Assembly: GCA_051960855.1 (NCBI GenBank)
Contig: JBQCDV010000069.1
Location: 1-30,297, forward strand
Reading direction: 5' to 3'
From: JBQCDV01 sp051960855
GTDB lineage: Bacteria > Actinomycetota > Actinomycetes > JAJZTN01
DNA: 30,297 nucleotides
The translations under genes were made by a program, and so were the position numbers. Each line of letters begins with the position of its first letter. Position 1 is the first letter of the stretch. The notes below the pieces were generated by a model. That model searched no databases and had not been told where the DNA came from. It worked only from the letters and a program-made list of their open reading frames with translations. Below, piece by piece: positions 23,508 to 30,297 of this stretch.

Positions 23508-23558
23508 TGGGTCAGTGGCGACACGGATCGGGCTCCTGCGGCTGTCGTCTCTGACCCA
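23508..23558. repeat. Dispersed 51-bp palindromic repeat, copy 1
   Basis: TGGGTCAG (23508-23515) and CTGACCCA (23551-23558) form perfect 8-bp terminal inverted repeats. Pairing extends inward for 16 bp with two mismatches (TGGCGACA against TGTCGTCT). The element has the same length as copy 2 at 26393-26443 and shares the flank TC after the right arm. It lies between the GNAT and PaiB-like genes. Confidence 0.75.
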
Positions 23559-23628
23559 TCTTCGTTGGCGGTAGCGCGGGCAGGGGAGACTTGGCCCGAC
23601 GTCGTCGGTGTCGGTCGAGGAGGACCAG

Positions 23629-24288
23629 ATGCTCATCCACCCGTGGGACGCCGCTGTCGACGAGGCGGAGTGGCGCGCGTGGCTGGCGGCGAGCCCCCGT
23701 TTTGGCGTGCTCGCGGTCAACAACCTCGACCCGTCCCAGGCGCCGTTCGTGCTGCCGTCACACGTGACCGTGGCCGGCGACGAGCTGTTGATGCACCTCG
23801 CCCGTCCCAACCCGGTCTGGCCCCACCTCCAGGCGGCCGACGAGGTACGGGTCGTCTTCTACGGCGACTACGCCTACATCCCCGGCTACTGGCGGAATGC
23901 GCCTGATGTGCCACCGGAGGACGGTGTGCCGACCAGCTACTACGCGGCGGTGGAGTTGGTGTGTCGTCCGACGGTGGTCGACGACCCGGAGGGCAAGGCG
24001 GAGATCCTGGTAGCTCAGCTGGGGGACTTCCAGCCGGAAGGCAGCCACGCCGCAGTGGCGACCGAGGAGCCGCCGTACGCAAGGCTTCTGCCCGGCATCC
24101 GGGGGATCCGCCTGGCGATCCTGCGGGTGGAGGCGAAGTTCAAGTACGACGATGCCAAGCCGGTCGAGCACCGGGAGAGGGTCGCCGCCCAGCTCGAGCA
24201 GCGCGGTGGTGACCTCGATGCCGCTGCTGCGGTCCAGCAGCGGCGGCGTCTGGCGGCTGTCGGTGACTGGCAGCAGCGCCGGTCCTGA
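23629..24288 (+). CDS. PaiB-family FMN-binding protein
   Basis: A 219-residue protein of the FMN-binding negative transcriptional regulator (PaiB) family. It shows the split-barrel flavin-binding fold with the early motif PRFGVLAVNN, then LPSHVTV, LMHLARPNPVWPHL, and the conserved VVFYGDYAYIPGYW and VPTSYYAAVEL segments. Family members bind FMN; in Bacillus PaiB represses sporulation and protease genes, but roles elsewhere are unclear and no HTH is visible. The ATG at 23629 is preferred over a GTG 21 bp upstream because GAGGAG lies 7 bp before it. The C-terminus is Gln/Arg/Ala-rich. Confidence 0.9.
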   Translation: MLIHPWDAAVDEAEWRAWLAASPRFGVLAVNNLDPSQAPFVLPSHVTVAGDELLMHLARPNPVWPHLQAADEVRVVFYGDYAYIPGYWRNAPDVPPEDGVPTSYYAAVELVCRPTVVDDPEGKAEILVAQLGDFQPEGSHAAVATEEPPYARLLPGIRGIRLAILRVEAKFKYDDAKPVEHRERVAAQLEQRGGDLDAAAAVQQRRRLAAVGDWQQRRS

Positions 24289-24303
24289 CTCCGGAAGTAC
24301 GGT

Positions 24304-24337
24304 TCCCGCCGTCACTGCGGGAGGGCTTCCCAGCCCT
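24304..24337 (+). terminator. Tandem hairpins after the PaiB-like gene
   Basis: TCCCGC/GCGGGA (24304-24309, 24317-24322; 7-base loop) and AGGGCT/AGCCCT (24322-24327, 24332-24337; 4-base loop) share one base at 24322, so form one after another. They begin 16 bp after the stop codon. There is no U-tract, so this may be a weak, intrinsic-like terminator of the GC-rich type. Confidence 0.4.
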
Positions 24338-24453
24338 GCCGAGCGGCATCAAATATCAACACAAGGCATCGCCGAGATATCTTCCAGGATCGGACCGGCG
24401 CGACTACGTTCCGTCTTGCCTACCTGCTTTACGGGGGTAGAAGGAGTTCTGCC

Positions 24454-24696
24454 ATGAGCAGACTGCACGTCTCCGTCGCCGGTCTCGCCGTTGCCGCCGC
24501 AGTCGTCGGATTTGGTTCAGCACAAGCACTTCACGCTCTCAACGACTCGCGGGCCGGTGACGAGACGTCGGTGTCCCGATCGGTCTCGACGAGTGTGAGC
24601 GACGACCAGCGGGACGCCCTGCTCGAGGAGCGGACAGCGACGTCAAATTCCGGCAATTTCGCGCCCCACAGTGCCCGGGTCGCCGGTGTGAGGTAA
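24454..24696 (+). CDS. Small secreted hypothetical protein (80 aa)
   Basis: An N-terminal signal sequence (MSRLHVSVAGLAVAAAVVGF, then GSAQALHA) suggests secretion with cleavage near residues 23-27. The mature ~55 residues are Ser/Thr/Asp-rich and polar (SRSVSTSVSDDQRDAL). No cysteine and no recognised family. AAGGAG lies 8 bp before the ATG, a good ribosome binding site. The upstream 165 bp is less GC-rich than the rest of the window (AAATATCAACACAAGG), which may mark a promoter or a foreign segment. It is convergent with the MFS gene. Confidence 0.68.
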   Translation: MSRLHVSVAGLAVAAAVVGFGSAQALHALNDSRAGDETSVSRSVSTSVSDDQRDALLEERTATSNSGNFAPHSARVAGVR

Positions 24697-24716
24697 TACT
24701 CAAATAAGAAATTGCT

Positions 24717-26084
24717 CTACGTATGGATGTCGCTCCCGTCCGCCGGCTCCTCCGACGTTATGGTCGCGGCCCCGCGGGGCAGCGCCCGCACCGCCGGCAC
24801 CGTGGCGACCGCCGCTGAGGCGAGGACGCCGATGACGCTCATGGCGACCAGAGTGGGGTGCAGCCCGACGGCCGCACTCACCGTCCCCACGACGACGTTG
24901 CCCAGCGGGATGACCCCCGTGGTGGTGAGGTAGTCGTAGCTGGAGACCCGTGACAGCGCCCCGCTCGGGATGTGCTCCTGCAGGGACGTCTCCCACAGAG
25001 TAAATGTCGCTGTGACGCATACCCCCGCCAGCAGTTCGAGACCACCTATCGCCCACGCGCCCAGGCCGCTGCCGATGAAGACGGCCTGGCACGACGCTCC
25101 GATCAGCATCAGGCTTGCTACGCGCAGGGCGTGCGATGGCCGCCATCGCAGCAGGAGCAGGTCCCCGAGCACCGCGCCGATGCCGAAACCCGTCGTCACG
25201 ATGGCCCACGACGTCGCGCCCTGCATCGTGGTCTGCGCGATGACCGGTCCGAGCACGAAGACCGATGGCAGCACGATCGCGTGGTAGGCCGCCATGGCGG
25301 CCAGGAAGGCGAGCACCCACGAACGGCGCCGCACCTCCGCCCACCCGGCGCGCAGGCTGGCCCAGAAGTGGGTGCTGGTCTCGGCGCCCGTGCTGGTCTC
25401 GGCGGCGGTGCCGATCGCGACATCGGCGCCGGCGCCCGCGGCCGCCGTGGCGAGGTCGATGGCGCTGTCGGTTGCTGCCACGCCCACGCGCGGACGCAGG
25501 GGGACGAGCAGCCCCACCGAGAGCACGAACGTCGCCGCGTCAAACAGCAGCGCCGTTCCGGGCCCACCAAGCGCGACGAGCAGCCCGGCCAGGGCCGGAC
25601 CGGCGATGGAGCCGACGGAGTAGCTCAGGCCGCGCAGGGCGTTCGCGGGTTGGAGGTTCTCGGGTCGGACGGTCGCGGGCAGCAGTCCGGTGAACGCCGG
25701 TGCGAAGAAGGCGTCGGCGGCCCCGTAGACCGCGACGAGGGCGGCGAGGACACCGACGGTCGCGTGGCCGGTGATCAGGAGGAGCCCGGCGCAGAGTTGG
25801 GTGACCAGTCGTGCCGTGTCGGAGGCGATGAGGATGCGCTTGCGGTCGGCGCGGTCGGCCCACACGCCTGCCGGCAGCGCGAGCACGACGAAGGGCAGGA
25901 ACTGGGCGGCTGACACCAGTGCCACCTGGGTGACGCCGCCGCCGATGCTGAGCACGGCAAATGGCAGGACGACGCTGGTCACCCGGTCGCCCAGGATGGA
26001 CAGCATCTGGCCGCCGAACAGCAGGCGGTACTGCGGCTCCTCGCGCAGGACGGCGGGCGACCGCAGCGACCGGACTGCTGGCAT
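24717..26084 (-). CDS. MFS exporter (EntS/MFS_3-like)
   Basis: A 455-residue, 12-TM major facilitator of the enterobactin-exporter-like group. It begins with the typical YRLLFGGQMLSILGDRVTSV, and motif A-like WADRADRKRILI lies between TM2 and TM3. SGALSRVSSYDYLTTTGVIPLGNVV in the TM10-11 region is also characteristic. A Thr/Ala-rich loop of about 40 residues joins the two halves, longer than usual. Members export siderophores, macrolides or other small molecules; the substrate here is unknown. GAGGA lies 7 bp before the ATG, and TAGCGT about 25 bp upstream is a likely -10 element. Confidence 0.9.
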   Translation of the reverse strand: MPAVRSLRSPAVLREEPQYRLLFGGQMLSILGDRVTSVVLPFAVLSIGGGVTQVALVSAAQFLPFVVLALPAGVWADRADRKRILIASDTARLVTQLCAGLLLITGHATVGVLAALVAVYGAADAFFAPAFTGLLPATVRPENLQPANALRGLSYSVGSIAGPALAGLLVALGGPGTALLFDAATFVLSVGLLVPLRPRVGVAATDSAIDLATAAAGAGADVAIGTAAETSTGAETSTHFWASLRAGWAEVRRRSWVLAFLAAMAAYHAIVLPSVFVLGPVIAQTTMQGATSWAIVTTGFGIGAVLGDLLLLRWRPSHALRVASLMLIGASCQAVFIGSGLGAWAIGGLELLAGVCVTATFTLWETSLQEHIPSGALSRVSSYDYLTTTGVIPLGNVVVGTVSAAVGLHPTLVAMSVIGVLASAAVATVPAVRALPRGAATITSEEPADGSDIHT

Positions 26085-26145
26085 GTGGGCATCCTCGTGG
26101 GTGTCGCGACGCTACGGAGAACCGGCGCGCGGGTAGTGGGCCGAC

Positions 26146-26364
26146 GTGAGGGAGCACTCGCGGGCCCACAGGGACCTGGACCTCCGGGCGGCTCTGGCAG
26201 GCGACGCGGCCCTGGTCTGCGTCGGGCTTGGCATCGTGGCTCTCATCGTCGGCCTGGGAGCACTCGGGATCGTCCTGCTCCTGCTCGGCGCCGGCGCGCT
26301 GGTGGACCTCGTGGTGACGCGACGCCGCCGGCGCACGGGGCGTGGCGTCTCTCGCTGGGAGTAA
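26146..26364 (+). CDS. Small two-TM membrane protein (72 aa)
   Basis: A 72-residue protein. A charged N-terminus (MREHSRAHRDLDLRA) precedes two hydrophobic segments (ALVCVGLGIVALIVGLGAL; IVLLLLGAGALVDLVV) and a basic tail RRRRRTGRGVSRWE. The N-terminus loosely recalls DUF3040-type proteins (SEHE... start, two TMs), but I do not claim that family. GTG start, no clear Shine-Dalgarno; TAGTGG lies 6 bp upstream, a weak leaderless signal. It is divergent from the MFS exporter. Confidence 0.6.
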   Translation: MREHSRAHRDLDLRAALAGDAALVCVGLGIVALIVGLGALGIVLLLLGAGALVDLVVTRRRRRTGRGVSRWE

Positions 26365-26392
26365 TCAAGCTCTCGCCTGGCTTGGGCGCGGA

Positions 26393-26443
26393 TGGGTCAG
26401 AGGCGACGCGGGATCCGCGTCCAGAGCTGTCGCCAGTGACCCA
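26393..26443. repeat. Dispersed 51-bp palindromic repeat, copy 2
   Basis: TGGGTCAGAGGCGAC at the left pairs with GTCGCCAGTGACCCA at the right with two mismatches; the centre GGATCC is palindromic too. Same length and ends as copy 1 (23508-23558). It lies downstream of the small membrane protein gene and upstream of the tandem repeat at the VOC gene's end. Confidence 0.75.
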
Positions 26444-26481
26444 TCTCGACACCGGTCACCGAGCGGACCCGAGTCGGACGG

Positions 26482-26527
26482 GTGCTGCGCGTCAGCTCAG
26501 GCGCGTGCTGGGCGTCAGCTCAGGCAG
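26482..26527. repeat. 23-bp tandem duplication at the 3' end of the VOC gene
   Basis: GTGCTGSGCGTCAGCTCAGG occurs at 26482 and again at 26505, a 23-bp period with few differences. The second unit contains the TGA stop (26517-26515) and last codons of the VOC gene, so the first unit is a duplicated copy of that stop-codon region lying just beyond it. Confidence 0.7.
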
Positions 26528-26871
26528 AGGCAGAAGGGATGGCCGGCCGGGTCGAGGAACACCCGGAACGTCTCGCCTGGCTGGTGCTCGTGCTTGGTCC
26601 CACCGAGCTCGATGACCGCCGCCTCCGCCGCGTCGAGGTCGTCGACCACCACGTCGAGGTGCATCTGCTGAGGCACCTCCTGCGACGGCCACCGCGGCGG
26701 CGTGTAGTCCTCGACCTGCTGGAAGCACAGCATCGGCCCGTAGTCGGACTTCGCCTCGGTCCAGTCGCCCCGGTCCTCGACTGTCCAGTCGAGCAGCTGC
26801 CCGTAGAACCGCCCGAGCGCCGAGGCGTCGGGGCAGTCGATGACGAGGGTGGGGAAGCGCGCGATGGCCAT
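26515..26871 (-). CDS. VOC-superfamily (glyoxalase-like) protein
   Basis: A 118-residue single-domain protein of the vicinal oxygen chelate fold. It has the beta-alpha-beta-beta-beta halves: ARFPTLVIDCPDASALGRFY with LLDW, then the second module MHLDVVVDDLDAAEAAVIELG ending DPAGHPFCLCLS. Members include glyoxalases, dioxygenases and drug-binding resistance proteins; the subclass with a C-terminal DPAGHPFCL is usually annotated only as VOC/glyoxalase. TATGGT lies 6 bp before the ATG with no Shine-Dalgarno, so it is probably leaderless. The 241-bp gap between its start and the next gene (26872-27112) holds no supported gene. Confidence 0.9.
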   Translation of the reverse strand: MAIARFPTLVIDCPDASALGRFYGQLLDWTVEDRGDWTEAKSDYGPMLCFQQVEDYTPPRWPSQEVPQQMHLDVVVDDLDAAEAAVIELGGTKHEHQPGETFRVFLDPAGHPFCLCLS

Positions 26872-26877
26872 CGCAGC

Positions 26878-26883
26878 ACCATA
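26878..26883 (-). promoter_or_regulatory. -10 element of the VOC gene (leaderless type)
   Basis: TATGGT on the minus strand ends 6 bp before the ATG at 26871. Confidence 0.5.
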
Positions 26884-27112
26884 CGGGGAGCAGGTGTGCT
26901 GCGTTCGAGCCTTCGGCTACTGCTGTGTGCGCTGTGGCCGCCGCCGGAGATGCAGGGCTGTTGGTGCTGGTACACGCTGTCGAAGAGAGCTGTCCGAGCT
27001 GATACACGTCCTGGCGTGCAAGAACTCCAACACCTTGCGTGCGGAGGACCAACAGCTCCGAACGCGACAGGTGCGGAGGGGTGCTGGTGGCGCAGGGGAG
27101 TGACGGGCGGGG

Positions 27113-28207
27113 TCAGGCTGGTGCAGGTAGTTCCCCCGAGCCGCGGACGACGAGACGGCTCGGCACGGTGTAGACGCGCGGCGCGCTCCTGTCGCCGGCA
27201 AGACGGGCAGCGAGACGCTCGGCTGCGAGGCGTCCGATCTCGCCGGGCTGCTGCGCCATCACCGTCACGCCCGGACGCAGCAGGGCACCGAGGGGCACGT
27301 CATCGAAGCCGACCAGGGCCACCTGGTGCTGCACCCCGGCATGGTGCAAGGCCTCGATTGCGCCGACGGTGACGAGGTTCTGGCTGGCGAAGATTGCATC
27401 CGGCGCGCCGGGGCTGCCGACGTCGTCGAGGAGCGACGCGGCCGCCGTTCGGGCCTGCTCGGCGTTGCGCAGCCCGTGCCGCACCAGCGACTCGTCGAGG
27501 CCGATGCCGGCGTGGGTGAGAGCTTCGCGGTAGCCGGCGAAACGAGCGGCGGCGGTGGCCACCGACAGGTCGTCGCCGAGGAAGGCGATGCGGCGGCGCC
27601 CGTGCTGCAGCAGATGCTGGACGGCGGCGCGCGCGGCCGGCAGGTTGTCGGAGACGACTGTGTCGGCCAGCAGCGGTGAAGGCTCACGGTCGATGAAGAC
27701 GAACGCCGTCCCCGCCAGCTGCTCGCTGATGACGTAGCGATGGTCGCCGTCGGCAGGCATGACGATGAGGCCGTCGACGCGGCGGTCGATGAGACGCCGC
27801 GTCAGCTCCCGCTCCCGTGCGGGGTCGCCGTCGAGGCTGCCGGCGAGCACCAGGACATGCTGACCGCGGAAGAAGTCCTCCACCGCACGGTGCACGGCGG
27901 CTGAGAACGGGTTGCTGACGTCCTCCAGGAGCAGCCCCACGGAGTTGGTGCGCCGGTCGCTGCGGCGCAGGTGCGAGGCGGTGAGGTTGGGCCGGTAGCC
28001 CAGCTTGTCCGCCGCTGCCCGCACCTTCTCGGCGAGCTCCGGTGCGACCGTCGGGACGTCGCTGACCACGCGGGAGACCGTCTTGAGGCTGACACCCGCG
28101 AGCGCGGCGACGTCCTTCATCGTCGGGCGCTCGCGGGGACGGGCGTCGGCCGCCTCAGCACCCGGGACGTCGGCTGCGGGCCTGGCTGTCGTCGACATCA
28201 GGGTCAC
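27113..28207 (-). CDS. LacI-family regulator linked to the ribose-type importer
   Basis: A 364-residue repressor. A ~25-residue Ala/Arg-rich lead precedes the LacI HTH (TMKDVAALAGVSLKTVSRVV, about residues 29-48), then the hinge region (YRPNLTASHLRRSDRRTNSVGLLLEDV) and a sugar-binding sensor domain (ALVGFDDVPLGALLRPGVTV near 300-320). Start is GTG 28207, or ATG 28198 three codons in; neither has a good Shine-Dalgarno. It follows the ATPase gene by 16 bp, so it is probably the last gene of the transporter operon and controls it. The effector is unknown. Confidence 0.92.
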   Translation of the reverse strand: MTLMSTTARPAADVPGAEAADARPRERPTMKDVAALAGVSLKTVSRVVSDVPTVAPELAEKVRAAADKLGYRPNLTASHLRRSDRRTNSVGLLLEDVSNPFSAAVHRAVEDFFRGQHVLVLAGSLDGDPARERELTRRLIDRRVDGLIVMPADGDHRYVISEQLAGTAFVFIDREPSPLLADTVVSDNLPAARAAVQHLLQHGRRRIAFLGDDLSVATAAARFAGYREALTHAGIGLDESLVRHGLRNAEQARTAAASLLDDVGSPGAPDAIFASQNLVTVGAIEALHHAGVQHQVALVGFDDVPLGALLRPGVTVMAQQPGEIGRLAAERLAARLAGDRSAPRVYTVPSRLVVRGSGELPAPA

Positions 28208-28223
28208 AGCCGTGAGGATCGCA

Positions 28224-29018
28224 TCACCGCGCGCTGGCGGAGGCCGAACCGGGTGTGTCGGCCAGCGTCGTCGCGCCGGTCATGATGGCGACCGCTTCCG
28301 TGGGCGTGTGCGAGTCCGGCGTGATGACCCCGGCGGACCGGCCGAGCCGCTGGATGTGGATGCGGTTGGCGACCTCGAAGACGTGCGGCATGTTGTGGCT
28401 GATGAGGATGACGCCCAGTCCCCGCTGCTTGAGGTCCTCGATCAGGCGCAGCACCTGGCCGCTCTCGCGGACGCCGAGGGCCGCGGTGGGCTCGTCGAGG
28501 ATCACCACCTTGCCCCCGAACGCCGCCGCGCGGGCGACCGCGACTGCCTGGCGCTGGCCACCAGACAGCGTCTCGACCGCCTGGTTGATGTTCTGCAGCG
28601 TGCTGATGCCCAGGTCGTCGATGTGACCCTTGGCCTCGCGGCGCATCTTGCCGTTGTCCAGCATCCGGAAGACCGATCCCAGAACGCCGGGGCGTCGCTC
28701 CTCGCGGGCGAGGAAAAGGTTGCTCGTGATGTCCAGAGCCGGAGCCACCGCGAGGGTCTGGTAGACCGTCTCGATGCCGGCGGCGCGGGCCTCGCGGGTG
28801 CTGCGGAAGTGGACCGGCTTGCCATCGACAAGCAGCTCACCCGAGTCCGGGATCATCGCGCCTGACAGGCACTTGATGAGGGTGGACTTGCCGGCGCCGT
28901 TGTCGCCGATGACCGCCAGCACCTCGCCGGGGTAGAGCTCGAGGTCGACGCCGGCGAGACCGACGACGGAGCCGAAGGTCTTGACGAGGTTGCGGGCTTC
29001 GAGGACGGGGGTGGTCAC
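28224..29018 (-). CDS. Sugar ABC transporter ATP-binding protein (single-domain, FrcA-like)
   Basis: A 264-residue ATPase with Walker A GDNGAGKST (about residues 38-46), Q-loop VYQTLAVAPALD, signature LSGGQRQAVAVARA, Walker B VVILDEPTAALG and H-loop ISHNM. The NFLAREE-like segment and sequence flavour place it with ribose/fructose (CUT2) importers. Most CUT2 ATPases have two fused domains (~500 residues); this one has a single domain, as in the fructose transporter FrcA, and would act as a homodimer. The start is GTG 29018, overlapping the permease stop by 4 bp (GTGA). Confidence 0.93.
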   Translation of the reverse strand: MTTPVLEARNLVKTFGSVVGLAGVDLELYPGEVLAVIGDNGAGKSTLIKCLSGAMIPDSGELLVDGKPVHFRSTREARAAGIETVYQTLAVAPALDITSNLFLAREERRPGVLGSVFRMLDNGKMRREAKGHIDDLGISTLQNINQAVETLSGGQRQAVAVARAAAFGGKVVILDEPTAALGVRESGQVLRLIEDLKQRGLGVILISHNMPHVFEVANRIHIQRLGRSAGVITPDSHTPTEAVAIMTGATTLADTPGSASASAR

Positions 29019-30040
29019 GACTTCACGCTCCGGATCCACTGGTCGGCGGCCACTGCGACGATGACGAGGACACCGACGGCCAGCACCTGGTAGTTGGGGT
29101 TGACGCCGATCAGCGCCAGACCGCTCTGGAAGACCTGGACGATCAGCGCGCCGATAAGGGAGCCGACCACGGCTCCTCGGCCACCGAAGAGGCTCGTGCC
29201 GCCGATGACGACGGCCGTGATGCTCGTCAGGTTGGCGTTGAGCCCTGCATTCGGATCGGCGCCGTTGATGCGTCCGATGAGGATCCACGCCGCGATGCCG
29301 ACGACGGCACCGGCGACGACGTAGGCGCTCAGCAGGACACGGTTGGTGCGGATACCGGCCAGGCGTGCCGCCTCGATGTCGTCACCGGTCGCGTAGAGGT
29401 GCCGCCCCCATGACGTCTGCCGCAGCGCAAAGGCAAAGCCGGCGTAGAGCAGCAGCATGAAGATGACGCCGATGGTGATGTTGAACGACCCGATCCGGAT
29501 GACGTTGCCGGTCAGGGTGAGGAAGCTGTCTGACTGCAGCAGGATCGTCGTCCCCTGCGCGTAGATCAGGCTGATGGCCGTGAAGATGCTCAGCGTCCCC
29601 AGGGTGACGATGAACGGTGGCAGACGCAGCTTCGTGACGAGCACGCCGTTGACCACACCGGCCAGCACGGCCACGACGAAGCCGACGACGAAGGCGAGGA
29701 ACGGCGGGACGCCGCCCTCCTGGACCAGCTTCGCCATCACCAGCGAGGACAGCACGAGCATGGCGCCGATGGACAGGTCGATGCCGGCCGTCAGGATGAT
29801 CAGCGTCTGCCCCACCGCGAGCGAGCCGACGACGGCTGCTTGCTGCAGCAGCAGCGAAATGGTGGCGGGCGCCGCAAAGCGGTCGTTCAGCAGGCTGAAG
29901 ACGATGGCGGCCAGGACCAGCACGATCAGTGGGCTCAGGGCCGGCATCCGGTGGAGGACGTCGTGCACCTTGCGAGCGGCGGAGGGCTTCTGGGTGAAGA
30001 CGTGATCGGCCGACGTGGGGGTGTCGACGGCTTGGCTCAT
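29015..30040 (-). CDS. Sugar ABC transporter permease (RbsC/FrcC-like)
   Basis: A 341-residue permease with 8-10 predicted TM helices and the CUT2 family motifs: QTLIILTAGIDLSIGAMLVL, GVVNGVLVTKLRLPPFIVTL, LYATGDDIEAARLAGIRT, and SLFGGRGAVVGSLIGALIV near the end. It moves a monosaccharide across the membrane with the ATPase encoded just downstream, with overlapping stop and start. AAGGTGA lies about 8 bp before the ATG. It follows the binding-protein gene after 128 bp that includes a hairpin. Confidence 0.94.
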   Translation of the reverse strand: MSQAVDTPTSADHVFTQKPSAARKVHDVLHRMPALSPLIVLVLAAIVFSLLNDRFAAPATISLLLQQAAVVGSLAVGQTLIILTAGIDLSIGAMLVLSSLVMAKLVQEGGVPPFLAFVVGFVVAVLAGVVNGVLVTKLRLPPFIVTLGTLSIFTAISLIYAQGTTILLQSDSFLTLTGNVIRIGSFNITIGVIFMLLLYAGFAFALRQTSWGRHLYATGDDIEAARLAGIRTNRVLLSAYVVAGAVVGIAAWILIGRINGADPNAGLNANLTSITAVVIGGTSLFGGRGAVVGSLIGALIVQVFQSGLALIGVNPNYQVLAVGVLVIVAVAADQWIRSVKS

Positions 30041-30079
30041 GCTGAGTCACCTTCTCGAGGCGCGTGCAGTGGAGTCGGA

Positions 30080-30105
30080 GGTGGTCGCGCACTCGGCGCG
30101 CCACC
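30080..30105 (-). terminator. Intercistronic hairpin between binding protein and permease genes
   Basis: GGTGG-T-CGCGC and GCGCG-CCACC pair over 10 bp with one bulged T and a 5-base loop (ACTCG). It has no U-tract. A hairpin at this point in binding-protein operons commonly limits read-through or protects the upstream mRNA, giving excess binding protein over permease; that role here is inferred. Confidence 0.45.
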
Positions 30106-30168
30106 GCGGCGCCGTTCGGAAGTCGATCGGCGGCCGACGGTGGCGAGCCGGGTGCGGGAGGGGAACGG

Positions 30169-30297
30169 CTAGCTGTTGCCGCCCCAGCACTTCTGCGCGG
30201 CCTCCTCCGGCTTCTGGCTGTCGAGGCCAGGCAGCGGGTTCGCGGTCACGAGCGTGGTGCCGGTGTTGATGAAGTCCTTGCCGTCGGGGAGCTTCGG
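30169..30297 (-). CDS. Sugar ABC transporter substrate-binding protein, C-terminal fragment
   Basis: The last 42 codons of a gene running off the window edge, read from base 30297 to TAG at 30171-30169. The residues KDFINTGTTLVTAN and EEAAQKCWGGN resemble the C-terminus of FrcB/RbsB-like periplasmic sugar-binding proteins, where a late Cys followed by Trp-Gly is common. Position ahead of an RbsC-type permease and its ATPase supports the call. The start, signal peptide and ligand site lie outside the window. Confidence 0.8.
   Translation of the reverse strand, partial: PKLPDGKDFINTGTTLVTANPLPGLDSQKPEEAAQKCWGGNS

Noticed and set aside
24345..24385. Possible WhiG/FliA-type promoter (TCAA ... 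GCCGAGATA) before the small secreted protein
   Set aside because: Spacing between the two parts does not fit the consensus, so no sigma-factor claim is made.
26840..27103. 87-codon plus-strand open frame between the VOC and lacI genes
   Set aside because: Cys/Arg-rich, no ribosome binding site and no family resemblance; it overlaps the VOC gene start and its promoter.

Overview
The window is about 30 kb of very GC-rich DNA with GTG starts, actinobacterial-type regulators (LAL-LuxR, NarL, LacI), N-terminally extended molybdopterin oxidoreductases and several probable leaderless genes. It suggests a high-GC actinomycete (Actinomycetota). A relative of the Kineosporiales or Geodermatophilales is only a guess. 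The first ~200 bases are almost pure C/G homopolymer and look like a contig end of poor quality. No tRNA, rRNA, CRISPR array, IS element or prophage was seen.

Bases 250-8622 hold a stress or metal-type island: a small ORF, an HMA (CopZ-like) metal-binding protein, a DHA2 MFS exporter with His-rich ends, a 911-residue LAL-type LuxR regulator, and a three-gene operon (small membrane protein, flavin oxidoreductase, membrane-linked molybdopterin oxidoreductase). Three promoters in this island, and no others I could find, share a 22-bp box (CCYGGCGGTT-N3-CCGGCGAGA). In each the box lies exactly 18 bp upstream of a -10-like hexamer and points at its gene. This looks like the operator of the LuxR regulator and defines an apparently undescribed regulon; it is the strongest finding here.

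Bases 8842-12512: a matrixin-type zinc metalloprotease split by an in-frame TGA, a NarL response regulator and histidine kinase with overlapping ends, and a divergent secreted protein followed by a small membrane protein.

Bases 12515-20828 (all minus strand) form a carbohydrate locus: an AGE-family sugar isomerase or epimerase, a LacI repressor, then an FAD oxidoreductase, a lipoprotein solute-binding protein, two MalF/MalG-type permeases and an acetylxylan-esterase-like deacetylase. Two matching palindromes (CTAATNSGTATWAC), before lacI and before the FAD gene, are probably the LacI operators. No ATPase is encoded, so a shared MsiK-type ATPase elsewhere is likely.

Bases 20851-26871 are mixed accessory genes: DUF2461, a short CDF-like transporter, a frameshifted CadD-like transporter, a GNAT acetyltransferase, a PaiB-like protein, a small secreted peptide, an MFS exporter, a small membrane protein and a VOC protein. 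A dispersed 51-bp palindromic repeat (two full copies, one partial) lies between these genes.

Bases 27113-30297 (minus strand) are a second sugar importer of the ribose/fructose type: the C-terminal end of a binding protein (cut by the window edge), an RbsC-type permease, a single-domain ATPase and a LacI regulator.
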